Shown here one piece after another: positions 25,316 to 34,115 of a stretch of DNA of 59,349 nt. How positions within the stretch are numbered: the stretch's first letter is position 1; every line of letters begins with the position of its first letter. A model generated the notes under the pieces. The model had not been told where the DNA came from, did not search any database, and saw only the letters and a list, made by a program, of their open reading frames with translations. Origin of the DNA: an uncultured Chlorobiaceae bacterium (GTDB lineage: Bacteria > Bacteroidota > Chlorobiia > Chlorobiales > Chlorobiaceae); assembly GCA_903908555.1 (NCBI GenBank), contig CAIVSG010000072.1, positions 1 to 59,349 on the forward strand. Direction: 5' to 3'. Made by a program: the position numbers and the translations under genes.

Positions 25316-26110
25316 ATGATTAAGAAAATATTTAAGCGATTAGGGTTAAAAGATAAGCTTCTTGGGCTTATAGTTCCGTTTCTGTTGCTGATTATTTGGC
25401 AGGGAGCAGTAACAAAACATTTATTTTCGGAACTACTGGTTGTCCCGCCTTTAACTTTGTTGAATACCCTTATTGAATTGGCCAAATCAGGGGATCTGTC
25501 TTCTAATATTTTAGCAAGCCTTAATAGAGTCTTGATTGGTTTTTTGATTGGCGCATCAGGCGGATTTATTCTTGGGATAGCTATGGGATTGTCACCAATT
25601 ATAAATAGAACTTTGTCTCCATTAGTCAAGGCACTGCAACAGGTGCCTGAGTTTGCTTGGATGCCCGTTATAATATTGCTTTTTGGAATTGATGAGTTTG
25701 CTAAAAATATTTTCATAGCCATTGGTGCCTTTTATCCAATGCTTTTTAATACATATCTAGGTGTTAGCGGTGTTCCGGATAAATATCATGAACTTGCGCA
25801 GGTGTATCAATACAAAAGCCATCGATATCTTGCAAAAGTTATACTACCGAGTGCATTACCATCAATAATTACCGGTATTCGTCTGAGTCTTGGTTTATCC
25901 TGGGTATTTGTAGTCGGAGCTGAGTTTTTTGGTACAGAGGCAGGAGTAGGTTTTATGATGATTTCTGGTCGACAGCTCTTCCAGATAGATGTAGTTATGG
26001 CTGGACTGGTTGTTATTGGGACAATAGGATTTTTGTTGAATTATGTTTTGCAATTGCTTGAAAAAAAACTTTCGGGTGGTCGTGTTGCCTTTGATGGAGG
26101 AATTGCTTGA
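25316..26110 (+). CDS. ABC importer permease (SsuC/TauC-like) 1
   Basis: 264 residues from ATG 25316; a longer frame from 25226 would run through the terminator and is rejected. About six hydrophobic helices, beginning LLGLIVPFLLLIIWQGA. The cytoplasmic coupling segment ELAQVYQYKSHRYLAKVILPSALPSI is the EAA loop that docks the ATPase. Its stop overlaps the start of the next permease (TGATG), so the two are coupled and probably form a heterodimeric channel. Confidence 0.9.
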   Translation: MIKKIFKRLGLKDKLLGLIVPFLLLIIWQGAVTKHLFSELLVVPPLTLLNTLIELAKSGDLSSNILASLNRVLIGFLIGASGGFILGIAMGLSPIINRTLSPLVKALQQVPEFAWMPVIILLFGIDEFAKNIFIAIGAFYPMLFNTYLGVSGVPDKYHELAQVYQYKSHRYLAKVILPSALPSIITGIRLSLGLSWVFVVGAEFFGTEAGVGFMMISGRQLFQIDVVMAGLVVIGTIGFLLNYVLQLLEKKLSGGRVAFDGGIA

Positions 26111-26889
26111 TGAATATCAGTAAAAGAACAAAATCAGTACTGGGCAGTATTTTATTACCCGTAGTTCTGATTATTCTATGGCAATATATCTTTTCTGCAG
26201 GTTATATCGCTTCTGCAATTCTTCCCTCACCCCACCAAGTCATTAAAACATTTATTATTCATTTTACTGAAAATGAGTATTCCTTTCATATTATCTCAAG
26301 TTTAAAGCGTGTGTTGAGTGGTTTTTTTATAGGTATTGTAAGTGGTTTTCTTTTCGGATTATTCATCGGATTATCTCGAACAGCAGAAAAGATATTTTCA
26401 CCCTCATTTAATGCAGTTCGGCAAATATCAATAATAGGATGGATTCCACTTATTGTCATGTGGTTCGGAGTAAACGAATTTCCTCGAATCATCATTATCG
26501 CCGCCGCTGCCTTTTATCCTATCGCACTTAATACTTTTGCTGGAGTGCGAAATGTCCCCAGAGAGTACGTTGAACTTGCCTCTGTATATGGTTATAACAG
26601 ATTGAAACTGATTACTCGAATTATTCTGCCATCAGCCTTGCCTTCAATTGCAACAGGTATTACCCTCGCACTTGGAATGTCATGGGCCATGTTAATGGCT
26701 GCAGAACTTTTCATACCAACAAATATTGGTATCGGTACACGAATTCAAATAGGGCGAGAAAAATTCAATATGGCATTGATTCTGGTAGGTATTATCACTG
26801 TAGGTTCACTCGGGTTTGCAATGACGTCGATAGTTGAAATCATAGCTCATGCAGCAGATCGAGGACGCATTCTTCGAAAAGAAATTTAA
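26110..26889 (+). CDS. ABC importer permease (SsuC/TauC-like) 2
   Basis: 259 residues, with GGAGGAATT upstream and start codon overlapping the stop of permease 1. Hydrophobic helices begin VLGSILLPVVLIILWQYIF. EAA loop: ELASVYGYNRLKLITRIILPSALPSIATG. Two different permeases with one ATPase imply a heterodimeric channel, which is less common for SsuC-type systems than a homodimer. Confidence 0.9.
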   Translation: MNISKRTKSVLGSILLPVVLIILWQYIFSAGYIASAILPSPHQVIKTFIIHFTENEYSFHIISSLKRVLSGFFIGIVSGFLFGLFIGLSRTAEKIFSPSFNAVRQISIIGWIPLIVMWFGVNEFPRIIIIAAAAFYPIALNTFAGVRNVPREYVELASVYGYNRLKLITRIILPSALPSIATGITLALGMSWAMLMAAELFIPTNIGIGTRIQIGREKFNMALILVGIITVGSLGFAMTSIVEIIAHAADRGRILRKEI

Positions 26890-26907
26890 ACACACAAGGA
26901 TAAGAAC

Positions 26908-27687
26908 ATGTCAGTTGAGAAAGGTACACTTGAGATCAGGAATCTTAGCAAAAGTTATGTTGTTGACAACAATCAATTGCAGATACTTAAAAATATCAAT
27001 ATAACCTTCCCTTCAGGCGCCTTTGTATCTATTCTCGGTTCCAGTGGTTGCGGAAAAACAACCTTGCTGCGCATTATGCTCGGTCTTGAAAAGCAATATG
27101 AAGGTGATGCCCTGATTGATGGTGAGAAGATAAAAGGGCCAGGATCGAACAGAGGAATAGTTTTCCAGGATCACCGTCTCCTTCCATGGCTTACGGTTGG
27201 GGAGAATGTTGCTTTTGGTCTTGATAAGCTTAACCGTAAAGAGAAGAAACTTCTTGTTGACGATCATTTAAAGCTTGTTGGTCTCAGTGGATTTGAGAAC
27301 GCTTATCCTTCAAACCTTTCAGGAGGAATGGCTCAGCGCGTAGCTATTGCAAGAGCTTTGGCGAACAAACCTGAAATACTTCTTCTCGATGAACCTCTCG
27401 GAGCATTGGATGCTTTGACGAGAATGTATATGCAAAAAGAACTCGAGAGATTATGGGAGTTTGAAAAGATTACCATGATCATGGTTACACATGATGTTGA
27501 AGAAGCAATTTATTTGAGTGACAAAATAGTCATTATGTCTTCTCGTCCAGGGGTCATCAAAAAAGTAATAGACATTCCATCAGCGAGGCCTAGGGATCGT
27601 GCAAGCTCTGAGTTTATGCATATAAAAGCCGAGATATTGAAAGAGTTCCATCTTGGTACCGAATACCCATTTGCTTATGCAATTTGA
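26908..27687 (+). CDS. ABC importer ATPase (SsuB/TauB-like) 1
   Basis: 259 residues. Walker A GSSGCGKTT (near residue 48), Q-loop VFQDHRLLPWLTV, signature LSGGMAQRVA, Walker B ILLLDEPLGALDA and switch His in MVTHDVEEA. AAGGA precedes the ATG. It energises the two permeases upstream. A 100-bp gap follows before SBP2. Confidence 0.93.
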   Translation: MSVEKGTLEIRNLSKSYVVDNNQLQILKNINITFPSGAFVSILGSSGCGKTTLLRIMLGLEKQYEGDALIDGEKIKGPGSNRGIVFQDHRLLPWLTVGENVAFGLDKLNRKEKKLLVDDHLKLVGLSGFENAYPSNLSGGMAQRVAIARALANKPEILLLDEPLGALDALTRMYMQKELERLWEFEKITMIMVTHDVEEAIYLSDKIVIMSSRPGVIKKVIDIPSARPRDRASSEFMHIKAEILKEFHLGTEYPFAYAI

Positions 27688-27787
27688 TTCTTTCATAAGG
27701 AGTTGGGCCTGTTAAGAAGATTCATTCGATATAAACATCAACAGTCCAATTCAGTGATAAATCTGATGAGAATATTTAGGAAAAACC

Positions 27788-28837
27788 ATGAATAACAAAG
27801 TAAACGTGATCATCGTAGCAGCTATTGCCATTGTGGTTACAGGTATTGGATGGTTTGCTGTCCAGAAGTCCACGTCCAGGACAGAACAGGTGGTAATTCG
27901 AGAACTTCAATCAACAGCTCCTGCACAATGGGAACTCGCTAAAAAACTCGCAGGGAGGGATATTCTTGCTGAAGAGGGTGTGAGAATAGAACTGATCAAT
28001 AGTATTCAGACTGGAGGAGGTACCGTGATACTCCAGGCTCTCCTTGCCAATAACATTGATGTTGGGGGTTCCGCCTGGCCCGCATGGATCAACATTATTG
28101 CTCGTGGAGGCAAGATCAAAGCGCTTCTTGGTACGATGGTATCAACAAAAGACAACGAGTGCAGCCAGCAGGGTCTGCTTGTTCTCAACGAAAGCAATAT
28201 TCACGAGATCAAGGATTTGGTTGGTAAAAGGATTGCGGTTAATGTGCTAGGTGCAGAAGCGGATTACGTTATTCGATTTTTTCTTAAAAAGCACGGACTT
28301 TCAATTTCTCAGGTACAATTAGTTGTGGTTCCAGGATCACAACAGGAAAAGATGCTGCGCAGCCGGCAGGTAGATGCAATAGCATTTGGAACCATAGCCG
28401 GTGTGGATTTTGACATGGCTGTAGCCAACGGTGGAGTGCGACAGATACCGGGCACTACAAACTATGAAACCAAGGGCGAAACCGTATTGGCCGGCATCGG
28501 TTTCAGGACTGATTTTATTGAAAAGCATCCTGATGCCGTGAGAAGATACCTTCGCGCGTATGATGGTGCCCGCCGTATAATTTACAATGAGTTCCAGAAA
28601 GATCCTGAACGGGTAAGAAAGGCCTACGCTGAAATAAGTGTTGAAAAAGGCAGCAATCCTCGCTTGGCAAAATATTTCCGTGCAACCCTTTGGAATCCTG
28701 ATTATCCGTTGATTGCAGACAATGATATTCAGTGGTGGTTTGATCGGTTTATTGAGGACGGTTTATTGAAACAGGGGCAGATAAAACCATCTGATATCTA
28801 TACGAATGAGTTCAATCCATTGTACAAGAAAAAGTGA
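27788..28837 (+). CDS. Membrane-anchored ABC substrate-binding protein, SBP2
   Basis: 349 residues of the NMT1/SsuA-like fold, with AGGA 8 nt before the ATG. The N-terminal helix (VIIVAAIAIVVTGIGWFAV) has no lipobox or clear cleavage site, so it looks like an uncleaved anchor facing the periplasm. Landmarks: LQALLANNIDVGGSAWPAW, GKRIAVNVLGAEADYVIR, LRSRQVDAIAFG and the C-terminal FNPLYKKK. First of four close paralogues (others at 30682, 31734, 32806). Its pocket loop lacks the SESAW of the others. Confidence 0.82.
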   Translation: MNNKVNVIIVAAIAIVVTGIGWFAVQKSTSRTEQVVIRELQSTAPAQWELAKKLAGRDILAEEGVRIELINSIQTGGGTVILQALLANNIDVGGSAWPAWINIIARGGKIKALLGTMVSTKDNECSQQGLLVLNESNIHEIKDLVGKRIAVNVLGAEADYVIRFFLKKHGLSISQVQLVVVPGSQQEKMLRSRQVDAIAFGTIAGVDFDMAVANGGVRQIPGTTNYETKGETVLAGIGFRTDFIEKHPDAVRRYLRAYDGARRIIYNEFQKDPERVRKAYAEISVEKGSNPRLAKYFRATLWNPDYPLIADNDIQWWFDRFIEDGLLKQGQIKPSDIYTNEFNPLYKKK

Positions 28838-28918
28838 ACTTCCCGCTGGTTTACGTCCTGGTGGATTGACAATACATGATGCGTCTCTTGAATATTTCAA
28901 TATTGAAAAAGTAAGGTT

Positions 28919-29755
28919 ATGGACATAATTGTAGCAAAGGACGTGCGAAAAAAATTCAAACTCAAGCACGGCCAGCAGGTGAAGAACAATGGAATTATCT
29001 CTAACGAGATTGATGCCTTGGGAGGTTTTGATCTGAATATTAAAAAAGGTGAGTTCCTTGTATTAGTCGGGCCGAGTGGTAGTGGGAAATCTGTATTTCT
29101 TGATATCGTAGGCGGATTAAGTGCTCCTACGAGTGGTGTCGTCTACCTTGACAACAAACCGGTAGATGCTCCTAGTGAAAAGACCGGTTACGTCTTTCAG
29201 CAGTATGCATTGTTCCCTTGGAGAACTGCTCTGTCGAATATTGAATTCGGGCTTGAGTCTCGAGGAGTCGTTAAAGAGGAACGGATAAAAATTGCCCGTG
29301 AACTGTTATCCCTTTTCGGACTCTCTGATTTTGAAGACCGCTATCCTTACCAGCTTTCCGGAGGTATGCAGCAAAGGGTCGCTATAGCTCGTGCTCTTGC
29401 TACTAAGCCGGAAGTATTATTGATGGACGAGCCTTTTGCTGCTCTTGATGCACAGACCAGGGAGATTCTTCAGAACGAACTTATCCGGATATGGGAGGGA
29501 ACCGATACCACGGTGATTTTCGTAACTCATAGTATTGATGAGGCGGTATTTCTCGCAGACAGGGTAGCTGTTGTTACTGCTCGCCCAGGAAAGATCAAAG
29601 AAATAATTGAGATAGATCTGCCAAGGCCAAGAAATGGAGATATCAGATCAAGCAGTGAATTTGCAGCTAACCGACATAAGGTGTGGGGAGCGCTCAAGGC
29701 AGAAGTCAACAAAGCTCAACAGGAATGGAAGCTCGCGCCAGGGTTTACCGATTAA
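28919..29755 (+). CDS. ABC importer ATPase (SsuB/TauB-like) 2
   Basis: 278 residues. Walker A GPSGSGKSV, Q-loop VFQQYALFPWRTA, signature LSGGMQQRVA, Walker B VLLMDEPFAALDA, switch FVTHSIDEA. An N-terminal extension of about 35 residues (KKFKLKHGQQVKNNG) is unlike ATPase 1. The upstream 81 bp contain a TTTCAATATTGAAA palindrome. Confidence 0.92.
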   Translation: MDIIVAKDVRKKFKLKHGQQVKNNGIISNEIDALGGFDLNIKKGEFLVLVGPSGSGKSVFLDIVGGLSAPTSGVVYLDNKPVDAPSEKTGYVFQQYALFPWRTALSNIEFGLESRGVVKEERIKIARELLSLFGLSDFEDRYPYQLSGGMQQRVAIARALATKPEVLLMDEPFAALDAQTREILQNELIRIWEGTDTTVIFVTHSIDEAVFLADRVAVVTARPGKIKEIIEIDLPRPRNGDIRSSSEFAANRHKVWGALKAEVNKAQQEWKLAPGFTD

Positions 29756-29793
29756 CTGAATTAAAACAATGCAAAGAATAAAGGAGATTTCTT

Positions 29794-30657
29794 ATGTCAG
29801 AAGAACTTACGGTACCTTCAGAGATCAGATTAAAACCCCGATCTATTGATATCAGTTTGTATACAAGAAAGTTAAAGCCTTTTATTGTTGGTCTGTACCA
29901 TTGGTCGCACGGTATTCCATTGGTTCTTGTGTTTTTTGCAGTATGGGAGGCCCTTCCTCGTCTGGGGATCATCAATCCACTTTTTCTGCCGACGTTTTCT
30001 TCAACTCTCCAAACGTTGATTGAACTGACTCTCTCAGGGCAATTATTGTTGCATGCATTGGTCAGTCTGCAACGAGCTGCCGCAGGGTTTGGTCTGGCAC
30101 TTGTGATTGCAGTGCCTTTTGGCTTTTTAATGGGTCATTACACTAAGTTTGAAAGATATACAGATCTACTCGTGCAAGGTTTGCGCAATGTATCGACCTT
30201 TGCCCTCCTGCCGATCTTTCTCCTCCTATTGGGCCTTGGGGAGTCATCGAAGATCGCCATCATATTCTATGCAGCAAGCTGGCAGATTCTCATGAACACT
30301 ATCAGCGGAGTTAAAAGTGTTGATCCCATTTATATAAAGGCGGCAAGGTCGATGGGGGTTTCTGATTTTGAATTGTTCACAAAAGTTATTCTTCCTGCAA
30401 GCATTCCTTCAATAGTTATTGGTGCCCGTTTAGGGGCGAAGATTGCTCTGATGGTGGTTATTGCAGCAGAGATGATCGGTGCCAAATCCGGACTTGGATT
30501 TTTTATCCAGAATGCAGAATTCAATTTCTTGGTACCTGAAATGTATGCCGGAATCTTGGCTCTGGCAATTGTTGGTTTGGTTGTGAATTATCTGTTGGTA
30601 TGGGTTGAAAAGAAAACAACCTCATGGAAGCGTGATATAAGCGGAGCAATTCAGTGA
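29794..30657 (+). CDS. ABC importer permease (SsuC/TauC-like) 3
   Basis: 287 residues, AAAGGAGATT before the ATG. Six-helix core with IPLVLVFFAVWEALPRLGI at the start and the EAA loop IKAARSMGVSDFELFTKVILPASIPSIV. As the only permease of the second importer it would act as a homodimer with ATPase 2. It lies between SBP2 and SBP3, so one channel may be fed by SBP2-SBP5. Confidence 0.9.
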   Translation: MSEELTVPSEIRLKPRSIDISLYTRKLKPFIVGLYHWSHGIPLVLVFFAVWEALPRLGIINPLFLPTFSSTLQTLIELTLSGQLLLHALVSLQRAAAGFGLALVIAVPFGFLMGHYTKFERYTDLLVQGLRNVSTFALLPIFLLLLGLGESSKIAIIFYAASWQILMNTISGVKSVDPIYIKAARSMGVSDFELFTKVILPASIPSIVIGARLGAKIALMVVIAAEMIGAKSGLGFFIQNAEFNFLVPEMYAGILALAIVGLVVNYLLVWVEKKTTSWKRDISGAIQ

Positions 30658-30681
30658 TAAATATGGTTTGAATACAAAAAA

Positions 30682-31737
30682 ATGAATAACAAGGCAAAGG
30701 CACTCTCTATTGTTCTCATTGCTATCGCTATTGCTATCGCTATTGCTGGGGCCGGATGGTTTGCTTATAAAAAGAGTGCGCCGAAAAATGAAAACGTTGT
30801 AATACGAGAGCTTGAATCTACTCTACCAACACAGTGGGAACTTGCTAAAAAACTTACGGGTCGTGACATCCTTCTTGAAGAGGGTGTGAAACTTGAGTTG
30901 ATTCGTAGTGTTCAGAGTAGTGGAGGTACCACAGCACTTCAGGCTCTTTTGGCTAATAATATCGATGTTACCTCTGAGTCAGCATGGCCTGCATGGATAA
31001 ACGTTATCGCACGTGGGGGTAAGATTAAAGCCCTTCTTCCTTTTAGGGTATCAACGAAAGATAATGATAGCAACCGTCATGGCCTATTAGTTTTGAATGA
31101 GAGCAGTATTCATTCAATCAAAGACCTTACCGGTAAAAGGATCGCAGTTAATGTTCTTGGTGCGGAAGCGGATTATGTTATTCGTTTGTACCTCAAAAAG
31201 AATGGACTCTCAATTTCGCAGGTACAGTTGGTTGTTGTTCCTGTTTCACAGCAGGAACAGATGCTGCGCAGCCGGCAGGTGGACGCCGCAAGCAGCGGGG
31301 GGGCTGAGTTTGAGTTAGCTGTTGCCAACGGTGGTGTTCGTCAGATACCAGGCACCAGAAACTATGAAACCAAAGGTGAAGCTGTAGCGTCTGGCATTGG
31401 TTTCAGGAATGATTTTATCGAGAAACATCCTGATGCCGTCCGAAGATACATTCGGGCTTATGACCTGTCCCGGCGCATAATCTACAGTAAGTTCCAGAAA
31501 GATCCTGAACGGGTAAGAAAGGCTTATGCCGTCATCAGTGTCGAAAAAGGCAGTAATCCTCGCTTAGCCAGATATTATCGCCCAAACCTTTGGACTCCGG
31601 ATTTTCCATTTATCGTTGACAAGGATATCCAGTGGTGGATTGATCGATTTATAGAGGATGGATTATTAAAACCGGGACAGATAAAGCCCTCTGATATTTA
31701 TACCAATGAATTCAATCCTCTTTATAAGAAAAAATGA
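30682..31737 (+). CDS. Membrane-anchored ABC substrate-binding protein, SBP3
   Basis: 351 residues, paralogue of SBP2. The anchor helix is lengthened by an in-frame GCTATC/GCTATT repeat coding AIAIAIAIAIAGAG. Pocket segments: NNIDVTSESAWPAW, STKDNDSNRHG and VDAASSGGAEFELAV, all different from the other copies. The last 4 bp overlap SBP4. The ribosome-binding site is poor. Confidence 0.82.
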   Translation: MNNKAKALSIVLIAIAIAIAIAGAGWFAYKKSAPKNENVVIRELESTLPTQWELAKKLTGRDILLEEGVKLELIRSVQSSGGTTALQALLANNIDVTSESAWPAWINVIARGGKIKALLPFRVSTKDNDSNRHGLLVLNESSIHSIKDLTGKRIAVNVLGAEADYVIRLYLKKNGLSISQVQLVVVPVSQQEQMLRSRQVDAASSGGAEFELAVANGGVRQIPGTRNYETKGEAVASGIGFRNDFIEKHPDAVRRYIRAYDLSRRIIYSKFQKDPERVRKAYAVISVEKGSNPRLARYYRPNLWTPDFPFIVDKDIQWWIDRFIEDGLLKPGQIKPSDIYTNEFNPLYKKK

Positions 31738-32777
31738 ATAGTAAAATAAAGATAAGCTTAGTTGTTGTCATTGGTTTGGTAATTGCATCCATCGGATGGT
31801 TTGCTTTCAAGAATACCAATTCCAACCCTGAAAACGTTGTAATACGAGAGCTTGAGTCTACTGCCCCGACACAGTGGGATCTTGCAAAAAAACTGACAGG
31901 TAGGGATCTACTGCTAGAAGAAGGTGTAAAACTTGAGCATGTTCTTACAGTCCAGAGTAGTGGAGGAACAACATCCCTTCAGGCGCTACTGGCTAATAAC
32001 ATTGATGTTTGCACAGAGTCAGCCTGGCCCCCGTATATAAATATTATTGCCCGCGGAGGAAAGATCAAGGCGCTCCTTGGTGTTACGGTATCAACAAAGG
32101 ACAATGAATGCAGCCGGCAGGGGCTGTTAGTTCTTGATGAGAGTAATATTTATACGATCAAGGATCTCCCCGGTAAAAGGATTGCAGTTAATGTTCTGGG
32201 TGCGGAATCGGATTATGTCATTCGGCTCTATCTCAAAAAAAATGGACTTTCAATCTCCCAAGTAGAACTGGTTGCTGTGCCACCCGAAAAACAGGAACAG
32301 ATGCTGCGTAGCAGGCAGGTGGATGCCATCTCCGTTACCAGAGTTCATTATGAAATGACTCTTGCAAACGGAGGAGTGCGTCAAATACCAGGTACAACAA
32401 ACTTTGAAACGAAGGGCGAAGCAGTATCAGGAGCACTCAGTTTCAGAAATGATTTTATTGAGAGACATCCTGAAGCCGTCCGAAAATATCTACGTGCATT
32501 TGATGGAGCCCGCCGCATAGTTTACAAAGAATTCCAGAAAGATCCTGAACGGGTAAGAAAGGCCTATGCAGATATCAGTGCCGAAAAAGGAAGTAATCCT
32601 AGCTTGGCAAAGTATTTTCAGGCTACCCTTTGGAATCCTGATTTTCCATTTATCGCTGACAAGGATATCCAGTGGTGGATTGATCGATATATAGAGAGTG
32701 GATTATTGAAACCCGGCCAGTTAAAACCGTCAGATATCTATACAAATGAATTCAACCCTCTTTATAAGAAAAAGTGA
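31734..32777 (+). CDS. Membrane-anchored ABC substrate-binding protein, SBP4
   Basis: 347 residues. The start overlaps the stop of SBP3 by 4 bp, so translation is coupled. Pocket segments: NNIDVCTESAWPPYI, STKDNECSRQG and VDAISVTRVHYEMTL. The framework (GKRIAVNVLGAESDYVIRLY, FQKDPERVRKAY, FNPLYKKK) is nearly unchanged from its paralogues. Confidence 0.82.
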   Translation: MNSKIKISLVVVIGLVIASIGWFAFKNTNSNPENVVIRELESTAPTQWDLAKKLTGRDLLLEEGVKLEHVLTVQSSGGTTSLQALLANNIDVCTESAWPPYINIIARGGKIKALLGVTVSTKDNECSRQGLLVLDESNIYTIKDLPGKRIAVNVLGAESDYVIRLYLKKNGLSISQVELVAVPPEKQEQMLRSRQVDAISVTRVHYEMTLANGGVRQIPGTTNFETKGEAVSGALSFRNDFIERHPEAVRKYLRAFDGARRIVYKEFQKDPERVRKAYADISAEKGSNPSLAKYFQATLWNPDFPFIADKDIQWWIDRYIESGLLKPGQLKPSDIYTNEFNPLYKKK

Positions 32778-32805
32778 ATAACCGGCATTACACGATTAAA
32801 AATAT

Positions 32806-33849
32806 ATGAATCGTACAACAAAGATAAGCTTGGCTGTTGTCATTGGTTTAGTGACTGCATCTATTGGATGGTTTGCTTTCAAGAAGACCACTCCGCAGAA
32901 CGATAACGTTGTAATTCGAGAGCTTGAGTCAACTGCACCGACACAGTGGGAACTTGCAAAAAAACTGACAGGCAGGGATATTCTTGAAGAAGAAAGTGTA
33001 AAACTAGAGCTGATTCGTAGTGTCCAGAGCAGCGGAGGTACAACATCACTTCAGGCGCTTTTGGCCAATAATATTGATGTTTGTTCTGAATCAGCATGGC
33101 CTGCATGGATAAATGTTATCGCCCGTGGCGGCAAAATTAAGGCGCTCCTTGATATTTGTGTAACAACAAAAGACAATGAGGGTGGGCAGCAGGGAATGCT
33201 AGTTCTTGATGATAGCAGTATTCATTCAATCAAGGACCTGCCCGGTAAAAGGATTGCTGTTAATGTGCTCGGTGCTGAATCGGATTATGTCATCCGCCAT
33301 TTTCTCAAAAAAAATGGACTTTCAATTTCACAGGTGGAGTTGGTTGTTGTGCCACTTGAACAGCAGGAGCAGATGCTTCGCAGTCATCAGGTTGATGCTG
33401 CTTGCATCGGCAGAGTTGCTTTTGACATGACTCTCGCTAGCGGTGGCGTAAGGCAAATACCCGGCACCACGAACTATGAAACCAAGGGCGAATCAGTAAT
33501 GTCCGGTTTAGGTTTCAGGAATGATTTCATCGAGAAACATCCTGATGCCGTTCGAAGATACATTAGGGCTTATGACATATCTCGCCGCATAATTTACAGT
33601 GAATTCCAGAAAGATCCCCAACGGGTACGAAAGGCGTATGCCGATATCAGTGTCGAAAAAGGCAGTAATCCAGTCGTGGCAAAATATTTCCGGGCTACCC
33701 TTTGGAATCCTGATTTTCCATTTATCGTTGACAAGGATATTCAGTGGTGGATCAATCGATTTGTTGATGACGGATTGCTGAAACTTGGCCAGTTAAAACC
33801 TTCAGATATCTATACAAATGAGTTCAATCCTTTGTATAAGAAAAAATAA
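32806..33849 (+). CDS. Membrane-anchored ABC substrate-binding protein, SBP5
   Basis: 347 residues, most like SBP4. Pocket segments: NNIDVCSESAWPAW, TTKDNEGGQQG and VDAACIGRVAFDMTL. Last gene of the importer unit. The 266-bp gap that follows (33850-34115) has only a weak GCTCAATAGAGC hairpin and no clear gene or strong terminator. Confidence 0.82.
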   Translation: MNRTTKISLAVVIGLVTASIGWFAFKKTTPQNDNVVIRELESTAPTQWELAKKLTGRDILEEESVKLELIRSVQSSGGTTSLQALLANNIDVCSESAWPAWINVIARGGKIKALLDICVTTKDNEGGQQGMLVLDDSSIHSIKDLPGKRIAVNVLGAESDYVIRHFLKKNGLSISQVELVVVPLEQQEQMLRSHQVDAACIGRVAFDMTLASGGVRQIPGTTNYETKGESVMSGLGFRNDFIEKHPDAVRRYIRAYDISRRIIYSEFQKDPQRVRKAYADISVEKGSNPVVAKYFRATLWNPDFPFIVDKDIQWWINRFVDDGLLKLGQLKPSDIYTNEFNPLYKKK

Positions 33850-34115
33850 AGCTCAATAGAGCAATTCGCACTTTTGAGATAGGGATGCCCTCATTATAGT
33901 TGGGTTTGTCTTTATCCAACGGAAGGCTTTTCCTGTCTTCCACAAGTCACACTTACCCCTGTTCAACCCTTTTAGAGTCAAAAGCTTCTACTCTATGAAC
34001 AATATAATGGATTCAATATACACTGGCAGTATTGCAGCATCAAAATACTTTTACAGCGGGATTGATTGGGATTCGTTCAATCAGTTCAATTCATTTGCCA
34101 GGGAGAATCTCTGAT

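Noticed and set aside
14077-33849. Nitrogenase-like methylthio-alkane reductase system
   Set aside because: No NifH/D/K-like proteins are present; the similarity is one of regulatory logic only.
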